Positions 57,399-64,000 of a stretch of 64,000 nt of DNA are shown here, in pieces. This DNA is from Paenarthrobacter aurescens TC1 (lineage in GTDB: Bacteria; Actinomycetota; Actinomycetes; Actinomycetales; Micrococcaceae), in assembly GCA_000014925.1 (NCBI GenBank), contig CP000474.1, positions 744,001 through 808,000 on the forward strand, read 5' to 3'. The notes below the pieces were generated by a model. The model did not search any database and was not told where the DNA came from. It saw only the letters and a list, made by a program, of their open reading frames with translations. The position numbers and the translations under genes were made by a program. Numbering within the stretch: position 1 is the first letter of the stretch; each line of letters starts with the position of its first letter.

Positions 57399-58049
57399 AT
57401 GTTGGACATCGAAGTCATCGAGGACCCGGCCGCGGCGGAAGCTTCATTGGACCCGATCCGCACCCGCATCCTCCAGGAGCTCTCCGAGCCGGCGTCCGCC
57501 ACGCAACTGGCGGCGAAGGTTGGACTGCCCCGCCAGAAGGTCAACTATCACCTCAAGTCCTTGGAGCGCCACGGCCTGGTGGAGTTGGTGGAGGAACGCC
57601 GCAAGGGCAACGTCACCGAGCGAGTACTTCGTGCGACGGCGGCCTCGTACCTCATCTCACCGGTGGCACTGGCCTCCGTGGCCCCGGATCCCCGGCGCTT
57701 CTCGGACCGGTTCTCCGCTTTCTGGCTCCTATCGCTCGCCTCCCGCACGGTGCAGGAGATGGGCAAGCTCATCGCCGGCGCCGCCGTGGCCAACAAAAAG
57801 CTGGCCAGCTTCGCGATCGACGGCGAGATCACCTTCCGCTCTGCCGCGGAACGCGCGGCGTTCGCGGAAGAGCTCGGCGTAGCGGTGACGAAGCTCGTGG
57901 ATAAGTACCACGACGGCGGTGCTACCGCGGTGGCGGGCGGCGCACGCAAGCACCGGCTCGTCGTCGTGCTTCACCCTGCCCTTAAGACCCCTCCAATCGA
58001 ACATGCCTCCTCGGAGAAATCAGCAGAAAAGGACCACAGCAATGACTGA
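57399..58049 (+). CDS. ArsR-family regulator
   Basis: 216-residue winged-helix repressor. DNA-binding domain ~15-85: DPIRTRILQELSEPASATQLAAKVGLPRQKVNYHLKSLERHGLVEL. The ~130 residues after it are helical and of unknown ligand; no metal-sensing Cys cluster (CxC) is present, so it is not a classical arsenic/cadmium sensor. Probably leaderless at ATG 57399. Its end overlaps the SRPBCC gene by eight bases; ArsR-SRPBCC pairs are common, and the regulator likely controls both. Confidence 0.92.
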   Translation: MLDIEVIEDPAAAEASLDPIRTRILQELSEPASATQLAAKVGLPRQKVNYHLKSLERHGLVELVEERRKGNVTERVLRATAASYLISPVALASVAPDPRRFSDRFSAFWLLSLASRTVQEMGKLIAGAAVANKKLASFAIDGEITFRSAAERAAFAEELGVAVTKLVDKYHDGGATAVAGGARKHRLVVVLHPALKTPPIEHASSEKSAEKDHSND

Positions 58050-58734
58050 CAACCGTAAATTCGAAATCGTGGCGGACACCGAACTGCCCGGCACCCCGGA
58101 GCGTGTGTGGCAGGCGGTCACCAAGGACACGCCGGCTTGGATGTTCCCCACGGATCAGTGGCCGGACGTCAAGACCACTGAGGAGTACCCCAGCCACCTG
58201 GTGTCCCGGATGGATGGTCCGGACGGATGGTTCAACCAGCTGGAGCACGTCCTTGAGCCCCTTGAAGGTGGCCGTGCCAAGCTGCACTACGTCCACAGCG
58301 GGATCTTCGCCGACAACTGGGATGAGCAGTACGACGGTGCCAGCAAGCACACAGAGTTCTACCTCCACACCCTTGGCCAATACCTGCAGCACTTCGACGG
58401 CAAGCCGGTGGTGTTCACGGATATTCAGGCGCCCCCTTCATCACAGGCGCCTGACGGTTTCGTGCAGCTGAAGCAAGCGTTGGGTGTGGACGGGCTGCCC
58501 ACCGGTACTTCCGTGGACGTAGATATCGACGGCGTCGGACGGCTTAGCGCCGAGGTGGACTTCTCCAACGAGAACTTCCTGGGCCTCCGAACCGCGGACA
58601 CCATGTACCGGTTCTTCGGCCGCAACGTGTTCGGTGCTCCGGTTGGCATGACGGTGCACGAGTTCAGTGGCTCGGGCGATTCGGAACTCACGGCCAAGGC
58701 TTGGGGCGCGTTCTTGGAGAAGGTGTACGCGTAG
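58042..58734 (+). CDS. SRPBCC-domain protein paired with ArsR
   Basis: 230-residue hydrophobic-cavity protein (AHSA1/START-like). Opening strand-helix IVADTELPGTPERVWQAVTKDTPAWMFPTDQWP (~9-41) and closing block NVFGAPVGMTVHEFSGSGDSELTAKAWGAFLEKVYA. A middle domain TDIQAPPSSQAPDGFVQLKQALG lengthens it beyond the usual ~150 residues. Translationally coupled to the ArsR gene. Possibly a ligand carrier or stress protein; not assignable further. Confidence 0.85.
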   Translation: MTDNRKFEIVADTELPGTPERVWQAVTKDTPAWMFPTDQWPDVKTTEEYPSHLVSRMDGPDGWFNQLEHVLEPLEGGRAKLHYVHSGIFADNWDEQYDGASKHTEFYLHTLGQYLQHFDGKPVVFTDIQAPPSSQAPDGFVQLKQALGVDGLPTGTSVDVDIDGVGRLSAEVDFSNENFLGLRTADTMYRFFGRNVFGAPVGMTVHEFSGSGDSELTAKAWGAFLEKVYA

Positions 58735-58758
58735 GAGGTTCTCCGCCAGTTTCCCCCT

Positions 58759-59334
58759 TTAAGGGGCCCAAGCCCGTGTCACGGATTCCAAGGCGGCTTC
58801 GTAGATCCCCGGCCAGTCCGTCGCGGCGTCGTTCATCTGCGCCAGCTCCAAGCTGACGAGCCCGTGGACCTGCCCCCAGATGGCCATGGCTATCACCGTG
58901 GGGTCGTCTTTGCGCAGGGCGTCGGCTGACTGGGCGGCGACTACCGCCTCCACCAAGGGGAGCATCGAGTCGGAGGCGACCTCCGGCGTCGGACTGCAAT
59001 CAACAAAGGCGGCCAGGGCGCCGCCGAACATGAGGCGGTAAAGGGCTGGATGCTCAAGTGCCCAGACGCGGTACGCCCGGCCGAGCCCGGGAAGCCCGTC
59101 TGCGGAGGCGTCCCGTTGGGACTCGCCAAAGGATCGGAAACCGTCGTCGACGGCGGCCGTCAACAGTTGCGATTTCCCGCCGAACAGCGAGTAGATCGCA
59201 GTGGTGGACGTTCCCGCCGCTGCTGCTACGTCCCGAAGGGTGACGCGGGCGGGCCCATCGCGGTCCACGAGCTCGGCGGTCACCTCCAAGAGTCTCTGCT
59301 GGACGTGCTGGTCATGAATTATGGGTCTTGCCAT
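58759..59334 (-). CDS. TetR-family regulator (DUF4188 neighbour)
   Basis: 191-residue TetR repressor. Helix-turn-helix ~10-55: VTAELVDRDGPARVTLRDVAAAAGTSTTAIYSLFGGKSQL. The C-terminal WHG-like domain includes LEHPALYRLMFGGALAAF. ATG 59334 is chosen because earlier starts run into the neighbour's promoter. Direct repeats GTTTCATAACA just upstream are probable operators controlling both this gene and the divergent DUF4188 gene. Confidence 0.9.
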   Translation of the reverse strand: MARPIIHDQHVQQRLLEVTAELVDRDGPARVTLRDVAAAAGTSTTAIYSLFGGKSQLLTAAVDDGFRSFGESQRDASADGLPGLGRAYRVWALEHPALYRLMFGGALAAFVDCSPTPEVASDSMLPLVEAVVAAQSADALRKDDPTVIAMAIWGQVHGLVSLELAQMNDAATDWPGIYEAALESVTRAWAP

Positions 59335-59344
59335 GCCTTCAAGT

Positions 59345-59368
59345 GTTTCATAACATTGTTTCATAACA
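59345..59368. promoter_or_regulatory. Direct-repeat operator between TetR and DUF4188 genes
   Basis: GTTTCATAACA occurs at 59345-59355 and 59358-59368, 13 bases apart. The overlap contains AACATTGTT, a palindrome centred between them. This is the only striking structure in the 87-base divergent gap and is likely the TetR site. Confidence 0.7.
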
Positions 59369-59421
59369 ACGTTACGGAACCCGGATTCGGAACCGAGCTG
59401 TTCTTCAACCGAAGGAATCAC

Positions 59422-59931
59422 ATGGCACAGGAGATTTTTCCCGGCCGCTTCACCGCGGATATCGGGCGCGATACAGTGACCGTCTTCCTCATCGGAATGC
59501 GGGCCAACAGATGGTGGAAAATGGGCCGCGTCGCGAAGGTAGCCTCGGCCATGCCCACCATGATGCAGCACCTAGCTACTCATCCTGAGGCCGGGCTCCT
59601 GGGCAGCGAACAGTGGTTCGGGCGTACCACCATTCTGCTCAGCTACTGGGAGAGTCCGGAGCATCTGCGTCGATTTGCCGCGGACAGGGATTCGCCGCAC
59701 CTGGGCCCGTGGCGGAAATTCATGAAGGAGGTTGCGGGGAGCGGCGACATCGGCGTGTGGCACGAGACGTACCAGGTGCCGGCGTCGGGCATTGAAGTGG
59801 TGCACAACGGCATGCCGCTGTTTGGTTTGGCCAAGGCGACGCAGCACGTACCTGTGGGACCCGGCAGCAACACGGCGAAGCAGCGGATGGGCTCGGTGGG
59901 GCGAGTGGCTCCCAGTCAGTGGGGTGGCTAG
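59422..59931 (+). CDS. DUF4188 protein (monooxygenase-like fold)
   Basis: 169-residue protein of the DUF4188 family, with a dimeric alpha-beta-barrel like small monooxygenases and phenylacetaldoxime-type proteins. Segments: GRFTADIGRDTVTVFLIGMRANRWWK (~8-33), SEQWFGRTTILLSYWESPEHLRRFAAD (~62-88), IGVWHETYQVPASGIEVVHNGMPLFGL (~109-135). Function unknown. GAAGGA precedes ATG 59422. Divergent from its probable TetR repressor. The TAG stop shares CTAG with the converging MocR gene. Confidence 0.85.
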   Translation: MAQEIFPGRFTADIGRDTVTVFLIGMRANRWWKMGRVAKVASAMPTMMQHLATHPEAGLLGSEQWFGRTTILLSYWESPEHLRRFAADRDSPHLGPWRKFMKEVAGSGDIGVWHETYQVPASGIEVVHNGMPLFGLAKATQHVPVGPGSNTAKQRMGSVGRVAPSQWGG

Positions 59932-61391
59932 GCAACCGCGACGGCGGGTGGCCGTGCGGACTTGAGCGTCCGGCGGAGGTGGGGTGAGGCGTCCAACTTG
60001 TTCTGCGCGGCGCGGAGCGCACCGACGGCGAACTCCAACTGTGCAGCCGGCAAGGTGTAGGGAACGCGTAGGTAATGCTCGAAAGCGCCACCCACCCCAA
60101 ACCTAGGTCCGGCCGCCAAGCGTACGCCGAAGTCGGGCGCGAGCATGGTCAGGGCAGTGCTGCACGGCGTGGGAAGGCGACACCACACTGTGAGTCCGCC
60201 GCGGGGTCGCTCCACGTCCCACTCCGGCAGGTGCTCCGAAAGCAACCCCAGCAGCGTTTCCCGGTTGTTCCGAAGCTCCTCAAGCCGGGCATCAAGCGGC
60301 TCTGCGAAGGACCGCACCAGGCGTGCCGCCGCCAGTTGCTCCACCACGGGCCCACCCAGATCCATGACGGTCCGGGTAGAGACAAAGCGGGCAATCAGGG
60401 CCTCGTCTGCCCGGACCCACCCGGTCCTCAGCCCGGCCCAGTGCGACTTGCTGAGCGAGCCGATGGAAACAACCGCCGGACTGTAAGCCGACATCGGCGC
60501 GGTGCGGACGCCGTCGAGGTTCAGCCCCCGCAGCGTTTCATCCACCACCAGTATGGTCCCGGAAGCGGTGGCTGCCCGTGTGAGTCGTCGGCGTTGAAGA
60601 TCGGACATGATGCGCCCGGTGGGGTTGTGGAAGTCCGGCACCAAGTAGGCCACGGCGGGACGTTGATGATTCATGGTCGCCACCATGGCATCTATGTCCC
60701 ACGCCGGTGACGTACTCGACTGTATTAGAGGTAGTGCTACGGGCAGCGGCTTGCACCCTGCAGCACGGATGGCGTCCAAGGCATTGGGGTAGCTGGGGTG
60801 TTCCACCATCACCCGGTCCTGCTTTCCAGCCAGCGTGCGCAGCACGATGTTGAGTGCATGCTGCGCACCCGAGGTGACCAGGATTTGGCCGGGCGTCGTT
60901 GGCACCCCTTCCGCCGTGTATTTGTCTGCGATGGCTTCCCGGAGGGCCTGCACTCCCACGGCCTCGTACCCGAATCCGGGCAGGAGGGCAGGTAACTCGG
61001 TCAGGGCGTCGGCGAAGGCCCGATGCACTACCTCGCCGGCGGCCGGCAGCGACGCATACGCCAGGTCCAAGAGACCCTCAGGAACGGCAAGTCCGGGCGC
61101 ACTCACTGGCGCGGTTCGGTGGGGGATGCACGTCCGCCCGCGGCTGCCCTGGCCCGCCGTCAGGAATCCCTGTTCGCGCAGGCTCGCATACGCGGCAGTG
61201 ACCGTGGTGCGGCTGAGGCCGAGTGTCTGGGCGAGCGCCCGCTCGCTGGGCAGTGCGACGTCCAGCGGTATGCGCCCGTCCATCACCAGCAAACGCACGA
61301 CGTCGGCCAGCTCGCGGTAGGCGGGCAGGGCGCCGGAGTTCCAGGAGCCGAGGAGGCGGACGAGTGCGGTGGGATTCAGGGAGCCGGACAT
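59928..61391 (-). CDS. MocR-type GntR/aminotransferase regulator (YczR-like)
   Basis: 487-residue chimera: N-terminal GntR winged helix (~22-90; LPSERALAQTLGLSRTTVTAAYASLREQGF) and a fold-type-I aminotransferase domain (~110-470) with PLP Lys in GSLSKSHWAGLRTGWVRA (Lys ~325) and AYLVPDFHNPTGRIM. It is divergent from a YczE-type membrane gene, a pairing that defines the YczR/YczE subset of MocR regulators; it probably activates or represses that gene in response to a vitamer or amino acid. The start follows a probable leaderless promoter (TTGTAT-16-AATACT, minus strand). Confidence 0.92.
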   Translation of the reverse strand: MSGSLNPTALVRLLGSWNSGALPAYRELADVVRLLVMDGRIPLDVALPSERALAQTLGLSRTTVTAAYASLREQGFLTAGQGSRGRTCIPHRTAPVSAPGLAVPEGLLDLAYASLPAAGEVVHRAFADALTELPALLPGFGYEAVGVQALREAIADKYTAEGVPTTPGQILVTSGAQHALNIVLRTLAGKQDRVMVEHPSYPNALDAIRAAGCKPLPVALPLIQSSTSPAWDIDAMVATMNHQRPAVAYLVPDFHNPTGRIMSDLQRRRLTRAATASGTILVVDETLRGLNLDGVRTAPMSAYSPAVVSIGSLSKSHWAGLRTGWVRADEALIARFVSTRTVMDLGGPVVEQLAAARLVRSFAEPLDARLEELRNNRETLLGLLSEHLPEWDVERPRGGLTVWCRLPTPCSTALTMLAPDFGVRLAAGPRFGVGGAFEHYLRVPYTLPAAQLEFAVGALRAAQNKLDASPHLRRTLKSARPPAVAVA

Positions 61392-61395
61392 AAGA

Positions 61396-61432
61396 CCAGT
61401 ATTCCAAACTGGCTATGGAATACAAGGCCAGT
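61396..61432. promoter_or_regulatory. MocR/YczE divergent operator
   Basis: CCAGT (61396-61400) pairs with ACTGG (61408-61412) and recurs as CCAGT at 61428-61432, 32 bases from the first. TATTCC (61400-61405) pairs with GGAATA (61417-61422). Mixed direct and inverted half-sites about three turns apart are the usual MocR operator layout. Confidence 0.7.
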
Positions 61433-61451
61433 TTTCAGCGACCATAGATTC

Positions 61452-62081
61452 ATGATGACCCGAAGAATCACACAACTCCTGATCGGCCTCGCAATGTACG
61501 GCATCTCCTTGGCCATGTTCATCCGGGCCGGCCTCGGCTTGGACCCTTGGGATGTTTTCCACCAAGGTGTGTCCGAAAAGACCGGATTCAGCATTGGCGT
61601 TGTGGTCATCGCGGTCAGCTTCCTGGTTCTCCTCCTCTGGATCCCGCTCCGGCAGATGCCAGGGATCGGAACCATCGCCAACGCGGTCCTCGTGGGGCTC
61701 TTCGCCGATCTTGGGCTCTGGCTCATCCCGGAGTTCTCACACCTTGGCGGACAGATCGCCATGCTCGCCGGCGCTGTGATCCTCAACGGCATCGCCTCCG
61801 CTTGCTACATCGGTGCCCGCCTTGGGCCCGGCGCCCGTGATGGCCTGATGACCGGACTGGTCCGACGCACCGGTTGGTCCGTGCGGCTGGTCCGCACGGG
61901 CATCGAAGTAGTTGTCCTTGCTGTGGGTTTCCTGCTGGGCGGATCCGTGGGCGTGGGCACCGTGGTGTACGCCCTGGCCATCGGCCCGATTGTGCAAGTG
62001 CTGCTGCCGAAGTTCATGGTTCCGGAGCGGGCAAAGGCAACGGCCCCCACGGAAGCCGTGGAGGCCGCGCCTGCAGCGTAG
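61452..62081 (+). CDS. YczE/YitT-type membrane protein
   Basis: 209-residue membrane protein with five to six helices. GLAMYGISLAMFIRAGLGLDPWDVFHQG (~12-39, the conserved GLGxxPWDV) and ACYIGARLGPGARDGLMTGLVRRTGWSVRLVRTGIE (~113-148, conserved GPRDGLM) are the YczE signatures. Role in transport is suspected but unproven. The start is ATG 61452 or the adjacent ATG 61455. Under control of the divergent MocR regulator. Confidence 0.9.
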   Translation: MMTRRITQLLIGLAMYGISLAMFIRAGLGLDPWDVFHQGVSEKTGFSIGVVVIAVSFLVLLLWIPLRQMPGIGTIANAVLVGLFADLGLWLIPEFSHLGGQIAMLAGAVILNGIASACYIGARLGPGARDGLMTGLVRRTGWSVRLVRTGIEVVVLAVGFLLGGSVGVGTVVYALAIGPIVQVLLPKFMVPERAKATAPTEAVEAAPAA

Positions 62082-62098
62082 GGCTTAGCGCGCAAGCA

Positions 62099-63319
62099 CT
62101 AACGGCACGCCTCCAGGTCCTCGCCGTACCGCAACCAGTCCGGCAGGTCCTGGGCCAGCGCATCGCGGATAGCGGGCGATCCAGCGCTACGCCAGTCGAC
62201 GTCGTCGTTAATCTCGATCTCGTATTTCTTCCACTCGAACCAGTTGATCATTTTCAGCTGCGGGTACTTCTGGTGGGTTTCGGCGGAGAAGACCTGCCTC
62301 CACCAGGCCTGCTTGACGTCCAGCTCGGAGGCCCCGCCCCGCGCGGGCGTGTAGATGGCCGCGGTCTCCGGAATGCCCACCGGCTTGCCGTGGTCCACCC
62401 CGTACACCTGGTAAAAATCGGGGACGGAACTGTCATCACCCGCGGTGCCGCTGTAGCTGCCGGTGAGCATGGCCAGGAATTTGCCCGGTTCCGAAACGTC
62501 GTTGTTGCCCCATGGCCGCTGGTTGCCCCAGTGATACAAGGAAACCCCCACCCAGTCCACGGCGTCGTCCCCCGGATAGTAGGGCGCGTAGGTGTCGTCG
62601 GCCATGGTGAGGGTGCCGTCGTGATCGGTATCCAGGGCAGCGAAGTCCGGGGTGCCTGGCCGCGCAGCGAACTGGCCACCCGTGAACGGATAGCCGCCGC
62701 CATAGTTTGGCGCCCACATCATGGACGTCCCCGGAGCCTGCGAGTGCACCGCCGCCGCCACCTTGCGGAAAACGTCCACGTAGCGGATCGGCTGCTGTCC
62801 CCACGAGTACCAGGAGCCGTTCATCTCATGCGCAAAACGCACGACGACGGTGGTCCCCTGATCGTTGATGGCCCGTAAGTCGGTGGCCAGTTTGGCGATC
62901 ACTTCGTCGCTCATGGTCTCTAAACCGCCGTGGGGCTCGAGGGTCAGGAGCAGCGCGCCGCCCGTTTCCCGAACTTGCGTGACGGCGTTGGTGGTGTGCG
63001 ACCACGTTTCGTCGTCGTAGGGGATATCCGAGAACTGCACCACCACCGCGGGATCGTGGCCGAGGTTTGCTCGGTGTTCGGCCAAGGTCTCCGAGTCCCA
63101 ATCCAGGTTGACGCCCAAGAGCACGCCATCCCGGGGGATCAGGGTGGAGGCATCACCGGCCCGGCAAAGGGACAAGGCCTGGACCACGGGCACCACCTCC
63201 TTGGAAGCAAAACCCAAACACGTGGCAGCCAAGGCCGTCACCACCAAGGGGATGAGCAGGCTGGCCCGCCGTCGTTTTCGGTTCGGATGCCCGATGAAAG
63301 CTGGAGGAGTCTGCGCCAT
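62099..63319 (-). CDS. Glycoside hydrolase family 26-like, exported
   Basis: 406-residue protein with an N-terminal Arg-rich region and one helix (~20-40), then a beta-barrel hydrolase. Acid/base Glu in VVRFAHEMNGSWYSWG (~160) and nucleophile Glu in GIPETAAIY (~325) follow the GH26 layout, a family acting on beta-mannan or beta-1,3/1,4 glucans. DTDHDGTLTMADD (~235) resembles a calcium EF-hand loop. ATG 63319 lies two bases from the STAS stop. With the STAS and glycosyltransferase genes it forms a likely polysaccharide operon. Confidence 0.85.
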   Translation of the reverse strand: MAQTPPAFIGHPNRKRRRASLLIPLVVTALAATCLGFASKEVVPVVQALSLCRAGDASTLIPRDGVLLGVNLDWDSETLAEHRANLGHDPAVVVQFSDIPYDDETWSHTTNAVTQVRETGGALLLTLEPHGGLETMSDEVIAKLATDLRAINDQGTTVVVRFAHEMNGSWYSWGQQPIRYVDVFRKVAAAVHSQAPGTSMMWAPNYGGGYPFTGGQFAARPGTPDFAALDTDHDGTLTMADDTYAPYYPGDDAVDWVGVSLYHWGNQRPWGNNDVSEPGKFLAMLTGSYSGTAGDDSSVPDFYQVYGVDHGKPVGIPETAAIYTPARGGASELDVKQAWWRQVFSAETHQKYPQLKMINWFEWKKYEIEINDDVDWRSAGSPAIRDALAQDLPDWLRYGEDLEACR

Positions 63320-63321
63320 GG

Positions 63322-63759
63322 TCAGCCCCATCCGAGGGAGCGGCGTCGGCGCCCGAAGAGGGTGCGCCAACTGAACCGCGGCGCAAGCCCGCGCGGCCGT
63401 ACGAGTGCTGCGCCGCCGTCGATCGCTTCCTGGCGGTTTGCGTAGATCCGGGCCACGTGACCCAGATGGGCCTGGAGACGGGTTTCCGCCAGGGCGCTGG
63501 AGTCCCCGAAGAGGCGCAGATCGCCGCCTCGTGAGCGCAGCAGGTGCAGCACCTCAAGCAGCCCTACGACGCCGGACGCTCCCACGGAAGTCACCGCCGC
63601 GATATCGAGCAGGACCAGAACGGGACCGTCTGTGGCGGCCTTGGCGGACGTTTGGCGAATAGCGAGAACGGACGCAGCGTCCAAGGTGCCGGTAATGGTC
63701 AGGTCCACCGATTTCAAGGTGGTTGAGATGGTGTTCGGGGCATGGGAAAGAGTGGACAT
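63322..63759 (-). CDS. STAS-domain protein (anti-anti-sigma-like)
   Basis: 145-residue protein with a STAS domain at ~15-110: VDLTITGTLDAASVLAIR, VLVLLDIAAVTSVGASGVVGLLEVL, LRLFGDS. The position of the phosphorylated Asp-Ser-Ser-Gly of SpoIIAA-type proteins reads Gly-Ala-Ser-Gly, so the usual phosphosite is in doubt. The C-terminus is basic (FGRRRRSLGWG). AAGGAG precedes ATG 63759. It lies two bases upstream of the GH26 gene. Confidence 0.82.
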   Translation of the reverse strand: MSTLSHAPNTISTTLKSVDLTITGTLDAASVLAIRQTSAKAATDGPVLVLLDIAAVTSVGASGVVGLLEVLHLLRSRGGDLRLFGDSSALAETRLQAHLGHVARIYANRQEAIDGGAALVRPRGLAPRFSWRTLFGRRRRSLGWG

Positions 63760-63810
63760 GGGGGGTCGCTCCTTGCTGGGGGATGGAACGGCGTCTGTTG
63801 ACGGTTGCTG

Positions 63811-64000
63811 TCAGTGCAGGGGTTTGCTTGGCGAACCTTTCGGCGAAGCAAGGACGCTGGTGAGCTCCTTAGGTGGGGGCATCGGTTCCACGAGGTCCTC
63901 TCCCGGCCCCCGGTACCTTGCGGCACCAATCACCACGCTGAGCAGGGCCAGGTCCAAGGCGACCCAGGCCAGCGTGATCAGGGTTGGATAGAGCGGCGCT
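63811..64000 (-). CDS. C-terminal end of a membrane protein, probably a glycosyltransferase (5' end outside window)
   Basis: An open frame enters from the right edge on the minus strand and stops with TGA at 63811-63813. Its last ~62 residues include a hydrophobic helix (LYPTLITLAWVALDLALLS) followed by IGAARYRGPGEDLVEPMPPP and a hydrophilic tail. A final helix followed by R-Y-R and a proline-rich tail is typical of cellulose-synthase-like GT2 proteins. It is 51 bases upstream of the STAS gene, same strand. Assignment is tentative. Confidence 0.55.
   Translation of the reverse strand, partial: APLYPTLITLAWVALDLALLSVVIGAARYRGPGEDLVEPMPPPKELTSVLASPKGSPSKPLH

Overview
The window is high-GC, densely packed bacterial chromosome: G/C-rich third codon positions, many GTG starts, and many 1-4 base stop/start overlaps. 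The gene set (glyoxylate-shunt genes beside a RamB-type regulator, MHS-family permeases, a FbpABC-like iron transporter under a DtxR/IdeR-type box, an actinobacterial-length PEP carboxylase, probable leaderless starts) points to an actinobacterium of the Micrococcaceae, most like Arthrobacter/Paenarthrobacter. I saw no rRNA, tRNA, prophage, insertion sequence or CRISPR array, so I read it as ordinary chromosome with accessory catabolic and surface-polysaccharide loci.

Layout. 0-6 kb: end of an MFS transporter, then aceB and aceA with a divergent RamB-like regulator (acetate/fatty-acid carbon entry). 6-15 kb: secreted serpin, TetR regulator, cytochrome-b-type membrane protein, thiD, a response regulator/kinase/TAXI-lipoprotein operon, and a KgtP-like permease. 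15-22.7 kb: small membrane methyltransferase, TetR-epimerase operon with two operators, queuosine-precursor transporter facing tgt, and several small conserved genes. 22.8-34 kb: a catabolic locus with a PucR-type regulator between two transcription units, RraA/RidA/MHS permease on one side and MHS permease/ThDP enzyme/aldehyde dehydrogenase/two amidohydrolases on the other. 35-39.4 kb: ferric-iron ABC transporter with an iron box. 39-43.7 kb: GH76, a dehydrogenase/acyl-CoA dehydrogenase pair, DUF1684. 43.9-50.9 kb: a polysaccharide-type cluster headed by a sigma factor fused to a zinc-finger anti-sigma domain and a membrane/extracytoplasmic tail, followed by PIG-L deacetylase, ATP-grasp, membrane GT2 and a lipoprotein, with a degenerate GGDEF-like gene divergent to it. 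51-64 kb: ppc, DedA, macro domain, RluA, ArsR-SRPBCC pair, TetR/DUF4188 pair, MocR/YczE pair, GH26, STAS protein, and the end of a probable membrane glycosyltransferase.

Two things stand out. First, five intergenic arrays (near 5.97, 15.17, 16.29, 18.01 and 53.88 kb) share one architecture: a GTGAGAGAG core repeated with exactly 32-base spacing, about three helical turns, 17 cores in all, with one array folded into a near-perfect palindrome. I know no name for this family. Second, the 44-51 kb cluster joins sigma factor and anti-sigma factor in one membrane-anchored polypeptide at the head of what looks like an exopolysaccharide operon. Functions are inferred from sequence motifs read by eye; no database search was run.
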